A DNA stretch of 5,637 nt from JACJWR01 sp964627505 (lineage in GTDB: Bacteria > Actinomycetota > Actinomycetes > S36-B12 > UBA10799). A model generated the notes under the pieces. The model was not told where the DNA came from. It did no database searches and was given only the letters and a program-made list of their open reading frames with translations. Shown here one piece after another: positions 1 to 5,596 of this stretch. Each line of letters begins with the position of its first letter. Position 1 is the stretch's first letter. Where the stretch lies: NCBI GenBank assembly GCA_964627505.1, contig CAZVKB010000154.1, positions 1 to 5,637 on the forward strand. Direction: 5' to 3'. A program made the translations under genes and the position numbers.

Positions 1-278
1 TAGACGTCGTGGGCGCCGGTGGTCGCCGACCAGTAGATGCCGCCGCGTTGGAAGGAATTCATCCGCGACCCTGCGAACGGTCCGTCCTTTTCCCCTGAGG
101 TAGGTAGTCCGATGCCGGCGAGGTTGGTGGGGGAGAGTGATGCGTATCGGGCGTAGATGTCGCCGTAGACGTCGTGGGCGCCGGTGGCTGCTGACCAGTA
201 GATGGCTCCGCGCTGGAATTGCTGCATTCGCGAGCCCGCAATCGGGCCAGTCTTTTCTACTCCGATCGGTGCACCCAG
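1..278 (-). repeat. LGFP tandem repeats at the protease C-terminus (55-codon period)
   Basis: One full repeat (residues about 457-511) and most of a second (512 to the window edge) are visible. Both share the pattern xGxPxxxEKxGPxAGSRMxxFQRGxIYWSxxTGAHDVY. The period is 165 bp: bases 1-22 and 166-187 are identical, and GACCAGTAGATG recurs at 28-39 and 193-204. LGFP modules are known from actinobacterial envelope proteins, where they are thought to bind or organise the wall. More copies may follow beyond base 1. Wobble G/C by hand count is about 78% over codons 480-548, against about 54% over catalytic codons 223-289. Confidence 0.85.
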
Positions 279-1646
279 AACGCTGGCAGATCCGCCAAGC
301 GTCCGCCATCTCTGGGTGATCGGGGATAGTCCCGCCACGGGATCGATCAGGCCCCAGCCAAACGTTGCGTCCCGGCCAGAGACGCCTAAATCAACTGCCG
401 AATCCATCAGCATTGACGCGATGTCAGTTTGGCTGGATCCAGGATTAGCTTGCCGCAACATGGCTACCACGGCCGAGGTAATCGGTGCCGCAAACGACGT
501 TCCAGAGCCGCTTGCGTAACTGCTGGCCGGTCCACTTACCACCGAGGTAGATACGACCGATTGGCCGGGCGCCACTACGTCCACCCAGGCGCCTCGGCTT
601 GAGAAGCTGGATGCGCCCCGATTTTGATCAACCGAACCAACACCGATCACCCCGTCATATGCCGCTGGATAGAATGGGAGCGACGAAACACCAGCATTTC
701 CTGCCGCGGCAACGAAACTGACATTTCTTTCGAGGGCATATCTCACCGCAACCTGCAGCGTCGGATCTGAGTTAGACGTACCTGCCGACACGTTGATGAC
801 TGTCGCCCCTTGATCCACCGCCCACTGAATCCCACGTGCTAGTTCGGCAGTGTTGCCGCTTCCAGAACTATCCAGAACCTGTACTGGCATGAGCTTTGCG
901 CCACTTGCGGTGCCAGCTATCCCGATGCTGTTCCCGGTTGCAGCTCCTACCAATCCGGCAACCATCGTTCCGTGAGTGTGAACATCACCAGCAGCGGTGC
1001 TGGAAATTGCCACACATGAGTTGCCGACACACCGGGCACCCGGCACCAAACGCGACGCTAAATCAGCATGGCCAGAAAACACACCAGAATCGAGAATCGC
1101 CACTACCTGCCCAGTTCCGTCGGCGAAGGCACTAGTAGGGGTTGGGCAAAGTCCCGGAAGATTCCTCGTGGCGGTGTCATCGATGCAGAGCATGTCAAGG
1201 GCATACTGCTGTGACCGATACGGATCCGTGTTCAGAATTGTCACTGATTGGGCTACCCCAACAGCGAGAACGTCTGGCTCAGATGCGGCCGTGCGGACGG
1301 CATCTACGGTTGCTTCCGGGCCAACAGCGTTGCGGGTGTCGATCCGAAGCCCGCCCTCTGGTGTTTCAACAGCAATGGAAATCTCAGCCGTTTCACCGGC
1401 GGAGACGTCTGCCCTTACCGTGGATTCGTCGACAACCACAGGTTCCTGCGGATCCGCGGCGGACACCATGATCGAACTATCGACAGGTGAGTGGGTGGTC
1501 GAAATCTGAGCCCTGTCGGAATTTTCGAATGAGTTGGGGGTACTCGTCGCTGCGGCGGGATTCATACTCACGGCCGAAAGAACGACTAGAAAAGCAGCGG
1601 GCGTTGCCAAACGGGCACCAATGCGCGTGCCGTTCACGTGGAACAT
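1..1646 (-). CDS. Secreted subtilisin-like (S8) serine protease with C-terminal LGFP repeats, 3'-truncated by the window
   Basis: This is a secreted endopeptidase of the subtilase family, open without a stop for 548 codons to the window edge. Residues 1-33 form a signal peptide: basic residues, a hydrophobic core (about 13-28) and an AAA end before Thr34. Residues about 65-140 look like a propeptide, ending in a DPYRSQQY stretch as often seen just before subtilase domains. The triad is visible: Asp186 in VAILDSG, His225 in HTHGTMVAG and Ser384 in GSGTSFAAP, with oxyanion Asn317 in AAAGNAG. All four cysteines (154, 167, 206, 211) flank Asp186. From about 457 the protein enters LGFP repeats (QFQRGAIYWS, TGAHDVYG), a module linked to cell-wall association in actinobacteria. 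The ATG is fixed by an in-frame TGA just upstream (1653-1655). The gene faces away from the flippase gene. Substrate is unknown. Family and secretion are near certain; wall attachment is inferred. Confidence 0.95.
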   Translation of the reverse strand, partial: MFHVNGTRIGARLATPAAFLVVLSAVSMNPAAATSTPNSFENSDRAQISTTHSPVDSSIMVSAADPQEPVVVDESTVRADVSAGETAEISIAVETPEGGLRIDTRNAVGPEATVDAVRTAASEPDVLAVGVAQSVTILNTDPYRSQQYALDMLCIDDTATRNLPGLCPTPTSAFADGTGQVVAILDSGVFSGHADLASRLVPGARCVGNSCVAISSTAAGDVHTHGTMVAGLVGAATGNSIGIAGTASGAKLMPVQVLDSSGSGNTAELARGIQWAVDQGATVINVSAGTSNSDPTLQVAVRYALERNVSFVAAAGNAGVSSLPFYPAAYDGVIGVGSVDQNRGASSFSSRGAWVDVVAPGQSVVSTSVVSGPASSYASGSGTSFAAPITSAVVAMLRQANPGSSQTDIASMLMDSAVDLGVSGRDATFGWGLIDPVAGLSPITQRWRTLGGSASVLGAPIGVEKTGPIAGSRMQQFQRGAIYWSAATGAHDVYGDIYARYASLSPTNLAGIGLPTSGEKDGPFAGSRMNSFQRGGIYWSATTGAHDV

Positions 1647-1657
1647 CGCCGCTCACA

Positions 1658-1663
1658 TCCCTT
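1658..1663 (-). promoter_or_regulatory. Probable ribosome binding site of the protease gene
   Basis: AAGGGA on the minus strand lies 11 bases before the ATG at 1646. The spacing is slightly long. Because an in-frame TGA lies at 1653-1655, no upstream start is possible in this frame, so this purine stretch is the only good candidate. Confidence 0.5.
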
Positions 1664-1702
1664 AGACTTGTCAGTGCCTCTAGTATGGCAGCCCAACTAA
1701 CC

Positions 1703-1718
1703 CACACCTGTCGGTGTG
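1703..1718. repeat. Perfect 6-bp inverted repeat with 4-base loop
   Basis: CACACC (1703-1708) and GGTGTG (1713-1718) are perfectly complementary around TGTC. It lies 57 bases upstream of the protease start codon, in the likely promoter or leader of that gene. It could be an operator half-site pair or an RNA hairpin. It has no T-tract on either strand, so it is not a standard terminator. Confidence 0.45.
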
Positions 1719-1720
1719 AC

Positions 1721-1790
1721 GTAACGCACCCACGCTGGGTTTCATCGCGGACGCAAGTTGGATTGCGCGCGTGGGGCGTTACCGATGAAA
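1721..1790. repeat. Long inverted repeat with a nested hairpin and an alternative pairing
   Basis: The 15-base arm at 1721-1735 (GTAACGCACCCACGC) is the reverse complement of the 14-base arm at 1769-1782 (GCGTGGGGCGTTAC), except for one bulged A at 1728. The 33-base interior holds a second small stem, CGCAA (1752-1756) with TTGCG (1763-1767). A separate 8-base pair, TTTCATCG (1740-1747) with CGATGAAA (1783-1790), begins right after the second long arm and cannot form as a nested stem with the long pairing. The structure lies 75-144 bases upstream of the protease start. A regulatory role is inferred from position and symmetry only. Confidence 0.55.
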
Positions 1791-1876
1791 TTTCCATATT
1801 CCAGCAGCAAGTGTGCGCGCCGGTACAGGCACTGCGGGGGTCCAAAGACCGGAATCCGACACATAGCCGAAGCGTC

Positions 1877-1904
1877 TGATCCGCGGTAGGCACCCCGCGA
1901 ATCA
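1877..1904. repeat. 10-bp inverted repeat with one mismatch, 8-base loop
   Basis: TGATCCGCGG (1877-1886) pairs with CCGCGAATCA (1895-1904) at nine of ten positions, leaving the loop TAGGCACC. It lies about 180 bases before the small plus-strand ORF. The symmetry would suit a dimeric repressor site or a transcript hairpin. No T-run follows on either strand. Confidence 0.45.
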
Positions 1905-2075
1905 CAGAACCCACCTACTCTCGTAGTGCACCAAGATAGAGCGCGCCAACTACCGAACACCGACCAGGCGAATCAGACCGAGTCGGAGCGGAGAGCCCCC
2001 CTTCGGGTTGATGCACCCCAGTGCACAGCTAAGCCCCTACGCCAGCAAGGTCACCAGGCTTTCGATTTGGGCGGG

Positions 2076-2081
2076 TAACCT
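2076..2081 (+). promoter_or_regulatory. Possible -10 element giving a leaderless transcript
   Basis: TAACCT fits the TANNNT pattern of actinobacterial -10 boxes. It ends five bases before the GTG at 2087 and eight before the ATG at 2090, the spacing expected if the transcript begins at the start codon. No recognisable -35 element stands about 17 bases upstream. This is a weak call made from position. Confidence 0.25.
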
Positions 2082-2089
2082 GTGCTGTG

Positions 2090-2296
2090 ATGAGACGGAC
2101 AGTAGCTTTGACGACCGCCACCCATGGCTATGCTCACGTAGTGTTCGTCCAGAGGCTCGGGATTTCGGCGGGGTGGGCGATTCAACCAAGGTTCGACATG
2201 GGCATGGCGGAGTCAGATGCTCACTCGCAACCCCGGAATGGCGCGCTACTGCCGATGGGACCGCAAATGTCGGTGGATCGGATCGGCCGCGAGTGA
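2090..2296 (+). CDS. Small unrecognised ORF overlapping the flippase start
   Basis: I do not recognise this 68-residue product. It begins MRRTVALTTATHGYAHVVF and has no membrane segment, cysteine or known motif; a GTG at 2087 is an equally possible start. In its favour: its TGA (2294-2296) overlaps the GTG start of the flippase gene in a GTGA arrangement typical of translational coupling; its wobble G/C by hand count is about 70%, against about 51% in the competing frame that continues into the flippase; and a -10-like box sits at leaderless distance. Against it: no Shine-Dalgarno sequence and no family match. It could be a real small protein, a leader peptide that feeds ribosomes to the flippase start, or the stub of a decayed gene. 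Confidence 0.35.
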   Translation: MRRTVALTTATHGYAHVVFVQRLGISAGWAIQPRFDMGMAESDAHSQPRNGALLPMGPQMSVDRIGRE

Positions 2297-3576
2297 GGCT
2301 GTTGCGTGGTGCGGTCGCCCACGTGCTGGTTGTGGCGGGCCCGTCAATCGGCTTTGCTGCCAACGGGCTATCGGTGTTTGTGTTACTGGCGCTCGGCCCC
2401 CGGTTGTTGGGTGAGGCAACCTATTCGAGTTTGGCGGTGGCGTGGACCATCGTGACCATTTTTGGGGTTGGAGTGGCCACGCCCGGCGAACAGACCGTGA
2501 TCCGACTCTCCGCGCACAGCGGCCCAACGGGCGCAGCACGGAGGGTGGCGCAGCGTGTCGCTTGGCTGGGTGTGCCGCTGGTGGCGCTTGTCTGCTTGGC
2601 ACTCGCCGGTGTGCAAATCCCTTGGTTGTCCGAAACGCCGTGGCTGGTAGGGGTGGCTATAGCGGTTTTCGGCTGGGTGCTGATCGTGGAGCCACGCGGG
2701 GAATTGGCAGGGGTTGAGCGCTATCGTGCGTTCACTGCAGTGCTGGTGGTCGAAGCTGTGGGTCGGTGGCGTCTCGCCGGGGCGGCCTGGGTTGTTCCGA
2801 ATACTGCCGCCTGGTGGTTGTCGATGGCGATGGGTCTACCGATCTTGGTGGCTGCGGTGTCGGCGGTAGTGATCAACCGCTCCGGGCGGGCCAGCGCAGC
2901 AGAAATCGACACGAAAGTGCCGGCGCCGGTGCCGCAGCCGACAAGTACCCTCTCGGAGCAGTCGTCCATCACCATCGTTGCGCTGATGGTGCAAGTTGTG
3001 CTCAACTCCGCCCCGCTCTGGTTGGCTCACGCTGCCACAGGAAATCCGCAATTGGCTGGACAGTTCGTTTCGGCAGCTGCGTATATGCGGATTCCCGTGT
3101 TGATTGCCGGAGCCTTTTTCACAGTAGCGCTCAGCCAGGTCAGCTCGGCATTCGCCCGAGGGGATCGATTCGGCACGCGGCGCGCAGCTCGCCGACATGT
3201 CGGGATGGGAGGTGCGCTCACCACCGTTGCGGTCGCGGTGCTGCTGGCGGTATCGGGACCGGGACTGTTGATTTTATATGGCCCCGGAATGGCGATCAGT
3301 CTCGCAACCTTGGTCGTGATGGGAGTGGCTACAGCGACATTTGTGGTGGCCTACCTCATTACCCAGGTGCTACTGGCATGTCGGCGCAGCACTGCTGCGA
3401 GTTTGTGTTGGATGTTTGCCGGGCTCGTCTCCACTGTGCTGCTTTGGGCGTATGGCGACAATGCGATGGCCGCAGCCCTAGCTGTCTTGGCTGGGGTTGT
3501 GGTGGCATTGGTGACACAGGTGGGTGTAGCGCGATGGCGACTGCTGCCAGAGACCCTGTCAGCAAGGATGGTCTAG
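2293..3576 (+). CDS. Wzx-like oligosaccharide flippase (MOP superfamily) membrane protein
   Basis: This 427-residue protein is almost entirely hydrophobic segments joined by short basic loops, about twelve in all. Examples are residues about 7-34, 47-62, 87-106 and 115-132, with the rest spread to near the C-terminus. A polar linker, rich in Pro, Thr and Ser, splits the protein near the middle. The opening, a short basic head then a long helix ending ALGPRLLGEATYSSLAVAW, matches the usual start of polysaccharide flippases (RLLGPxxYGxxxxA), and the length is typical. Such proteins flip undecaprenyl-linked oligosaccharides to the outer membrane face. The frame stays open upstream to the TTG at 2008, but that extension is polar, Cys/His-rich and unlike the family, so the GTG at 2293 is preferred. 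That GTG has no strong Shine-Dalgarno sequence and probably relies on coupling to the small ORF. The substrate cannot be told. Confidence 0.75.
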   Translation: MRLLRGAVAHVLVVAGPSIGFAANGLSVFVLLALGPRLLGEATYSSLAVAWTIVTIFGVGVATPGEQTVIRLSAHSGPTGAARRVAQRVAWLGVPLVALVCLALAGVQIPWLSETPWLVGVAIAVFGWVLIVEPRGELAGVERYRAFTAVLVVEAVGRWRLAGAAWVVPNTAAWWLSMAMGLPILVAAVSAVVINRSGRASAAEIDTKVPAPVPQPTSTLSEQSSITIVALMVQVVLNSAPLWLAHAATGNPQLAGQFVSAAAYMRIPVLIAGAFFTVALSQVSSAFARGDRFGTRRAARRHVGMGGALTTVAVAVLLAVSGPGLLILYGPGMAISLATLVVMGVATATFVVAYLITQVLLACRRSTAASLCWMFAGLVSTVLLWAYGDNAMAAALAVLAGVVVALVTQVGVARWRLLPETLSARMV

Positions 3577-3689
3577 ACACATGTGAGTAGTGACCGCAAC
3601 TCGGGTGAAGCGCACACGCGTGCGAGCTTCGGCTGATCAGCGGTTGCAAGACTCTGCGGTTGATCCCCGCTGCAAACGAAGCGGAGCTA
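3577..3689. terminator. Convergent intergenic gap with imperfect hairpins
   Basis: The flippase and the GT-C-like gene end towards each other across 113 bases, so termination must occur here or within the gene ends. The best structure pairs GAAGC-GCAC (3607-3615) with GTGC-GA-GCTTC (3620-3630): nine base pairs with a two-base bulge and a four-base loop. A second, weaker one pairs TTGCA (3644-3648) with TGCAA (3671-3675) around GCGG/CCGC. Neither is followed by a T-run, so an intrinsic terminator is only possible. Confidence 0.3.
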
Positions 3690-5270
3690 TCACCCCTTCC
3701 CGCGCGAGCCGATGGTTGACGTGTCTCCAATAGCGGGCCTGCTTTCGAGAGGAGTTGATCGTTTGGTTCGTATTTTGGCCATTGCCCAAATCCAAGTTGC
3801 GCTGGCCACCCAGGTAGCCACACTCCAAAGTGTCACTTGAAATGCGTATGCACCGAGCCAAGCATGTTTGGCCAGTTCAAAATACCCGTCCCCTAAGGCC
3901 GCAATTGATAGGCCGAGAGCCATGATTGCTGCCAGTCCTGCTTGCCCCGAGACATTGCAGACCTCACTCCCAAAAAAAGTCCTCCGCCTGCTGCTTATGA
4001 CCAAAAAAGTGTAGGCTCCGATCAGTAGGCCGATAATCACAGTAAGAGTTCCGGTCCATGGCTGAGGCATTGCGTCAATCCACCAGCGAAAACTCTCTTT
4101 GACGCTGCCTTGCTGGCCTTGGGAAAGTCTATCCCAGTTGGCCGCGCTGCCAGGATTCTGTATTGGCCAGCCTGCGATGTATGCCAAATCGATATTGCTC
4201 GCTACCTGTACAGCTATTCCACCAAGGCTAGCCGCGAACGTGGGGTTCGAGGCAAGATATGACAGCGAATTCCTGACGATTGCTCGCTCGTTCGATTCGA
4301 AAAAATCGAGTGTAGGTGATGTCTCGGCAACTAACTGAAAGGGCCTTCCCGAACTTTGAGTAGCCTCTGTTGGGAAACCAAACTTTTGTGCCAATTCAGG
4401 ACGCTCGACCAGCATTAAAGTGAATACGAAATTGTATGCATTGACCGACGGGTAGTATCGTTGCTGCCAGGACACCAAACCACCTATGGTAGGAATCGCC
4501 AGCACTAGCGCAGCGACTGCGACCAACGCGCCGGTAATGTGGCGTCGCCATCGCGGTTTGTGCCGCCCCCACGTCACTGGGATAAAGAGACTGACAGCAA
4601 TCACGACTAACAGCACGGGACTGTATTGTGCCTTAGCGCTTGCGGCAACTAAGCCTCCGATAAAAGCCAGAATTAGGCCCGCGAAGCGGGTGAATGGGAA
4701 CGAGTGATCGACAGAAAACGCAACCCCCAATCCAGCTAACGCAGCGAAAATCCCAAGTAGGCCGGCTGGCTCAGCATATGTGCTATTTAGAAAAGCAGTA
4801 AAGATGCTACCTACGAGTGGGATGATCAGTGGAATAATGAACAAAGAGCCGGACAAACGCATGCGTGTGGCAAAATAAGATGCGGATGCCGCGATCAGGC
4901 TAAAAAGTGCGAGATATGTCCAGCCCAGGGTTGTAATTGAATAGCTAGATATATCCAGATAGGTAGAGAACTTGAGAAGAGCTAGTGCCGAGGAAGGCAC
5001 TGGATCGGAGCAGGACTCCCCGAGTCGGTAATCAAAAACCGGCGGAACCCAATCAGATCTCCCTGTTTCCGTCAACGGTTTGAGTCCGGCGCCACAGTAC
5101 AACCGGGAACCATCGCCGTTGTCTATCACGCCAATCGGACTCCCAAATATGAGTCCCGCAGAGAAGCCAATTATCAGCAGGGTAGAAACGCCAAATGCAG
5201 CGGCAACAACAATTCGAATCCAGATTCGGGGCGCTGCCACTGGCTGGGAATGCTTGGGGTGATGAGTCAA
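3690..5270 (-). CDS. Polytopic membrane protein resembling GT-C glycosyltransferases
   Basis: This is a 526-residue integral membrane protein. A first helix (16-42) leads into an extracytoplasmic loop with an acidic motif, Asp50-Asn-Gly-Asp53-Gly-Ser-Arg56, and two cysteines (59, 87). About eight further helices follow (for example 115-134, 142-160, 170-186, 197-212, 217-232, 247-265, 407-426, 444-460, 475-497). A large soluble loop (about 266-405) contains NAYNFVFTLML (277-287). Other marks are NSTYAEP (162-168), AKAQYSP (212-218) and GDGYFELAKH (460-469). An acidic first-loop motif and this topology fit GT-C enzymes, which move sugars from polyprenyl-phosphate donors outside the membrane. 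The motifs recall glycan-cluster hexose transferases, from memory only. The start is TTG, with GAGGA four bases before it and an in-frame TAG at 5298-5300. The gene is more A/T-rich than the flippase, suggesting separate origin. Coding is certain; function is inferred. Confidence 0.8.
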   Translation of the reverse strand: MTHHPKHSQPVAAPRIWIRIVVAAAFGVSTLLIIGFSAGLIFGSPIGVIDNGDGSRLYCGAGLKPLTETGRSDWVPPVFDYRLGESCSDPVPSSALALLKFSTYLDISSYSITTLGWTYLALFSLIAASASYFATRMRLSGSLFIIPLIIPLVGSIFTAFLNSTYAEPAGLLGIFAALAGLGVAFSVDHSFPFTRFAGLILAFIGGLVAASAKAQYSPVLLVVIAVSLFIPVTWGRHKPRWRRHITGALVAVAALVLAIPTIGGLVSWQQRYYPSVNAYNFVFTLMLVERPELAQKFGFPTEATQSSGRPFQLVAETSPTLDFFESNERAIVRNSLSYLASNPTFAASLGGIAVQVASNIDLAYIAGWPIQNPGSAANWDRLSQGQQGSVKESFRWWIDAMPQPWTGTLTVIIGLLIGAYTFLVISSRRRTFFGSEVCNVSGQAGLAAIMALGLSIAALGDGYFELAKHAWLGAYAFQVTLWSVATWVASATWIWAMAKIRTKRSTPLESRPAIGDTSTIGSRGKG

Positions 5271-5274
5271 TTTT

Positions 5275-5279
5275 TCCTC
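5275..5279 (-). promoter_or_regulatory. Ribosome binding site deciding the TTG start of the GT-C-like gene
   Basis: GAGGA on the minus strand stands four bases before the TTG at 5268-5270. Upstream of it the frame has only CTG codons before the TAG at 5298-5300, and no ATG or GTG. The first ATG downstream in frame lies well inside the membrane domain, at residue 137. The TTG start is therefore well supported. Confidence 0.65.
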
Positions 5280-5596
5280 GGTCAGTCTTTTCAGCTGCTA
5301 TTACCGATCACGGCAGGCAAGCTAAACTCGGCGTCTTTGTTCCCCTCACTAGGAAATAGTTTCACTGAGTATTGCCTCCAACACTCATTGGCAGCAGCAG
5401 CGCGCAAGCAGGAACGGTATCACGGAGATGATGTTGAGTAGCTCGCGCAGTTGAGGCTGAATTGATAGCTGGGGATGAACGGGGTTGCATCGGGGCGGTC
5501 GCAGTAGGCCAACCATTCAACAACGACTCTCATGCGGTTCATTTAACGGTCCAAGTGGGTCTGATCAACCCGAAAATCTCGTGGGGTGAGTGGGGG

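Larger units (their letters stand above)
1647..2086. other. Divergent intergenic region rich in inverted repeats, no convincing gene
   Basis: This stretch separates the minus-strand protease from the plus-strand small ORF and flippase. Open frames crossing it give cysteine- and arginine-rich translations with no domain, signal or ribosome binding site, so I take them as non-coding. It must hold promoters for both directions, but no clear -35/-10 pair is visible for the protease. It contains inverted repeats at 1703-1718, 1721-1790 and 1877-1904, listed separately. Confidence 0.6.

Noticed and set aside
1..187. The repeated 22-base block as part of a CRISPR or mobile-element repeat
   Set aside because: The repeat is in frame with the 55-residue LGFP period and encodes the conserved TGAHDVY segment, so protein repeat structure explains it fully.
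1487..1879. 130-codon plus-strand ORF overlapping the protease start
   Set aside because: It runs antisense through the protease signal peptide region and out into the intergenic region. The translation is Arg/Ser/Cys-rich with no domain or ribosome binding site, and the protease on the other strand is certain.
1477..1914. 145-codon minus-strand ORF in another frame across the protease start and upstream region
   Set aside because: It overlaps the real protease start out of frame, has a Cys/Arg-rich composition and no recognisable motif. It is a by-product of high GC content.
2766..3590. 274-codon plus-strand ORF inside the flippase gene
   Set aside because: It is a +1-type shadow of the flippase. 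Its product is Gly/Arg/Cys-rich with no membrane pattern, whereas the overlapping frame gives a coherent membrane protein.
3607..3675. Classical rho-independent terminators between the convergent genes
   Set aside because: Hairpins exist but are bulged or weak and lack T-runs on both sides, so only a low-confidence entry is given.
3359..3823. 154-codon minus-strand ORF bridging the convergent gap
   Set aside because: It overlaps the ends of both well-supported genes in other frames and has no ribosome binding site or domain.
5250..5441. 63-codon plus-strand ORF divergent to the GT-C-like gene
   Set aside because: It overlaps the GT-C-like gene start, has no ribosome binding site and no family resemblance. 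The mild hydrophobicity near its start is not enough.
5420..5542. 40-codon minus-strand ORF (MNRMRVVVEWLAYCDRP...)
   Set aside because: A stop lies directly before its ATG and no Shine-Dalgarno sequence is visible. The Trp/Tyr-containing opening looked protein-like, but there is no motif to support it, so it is only mentioned in the regional entry.
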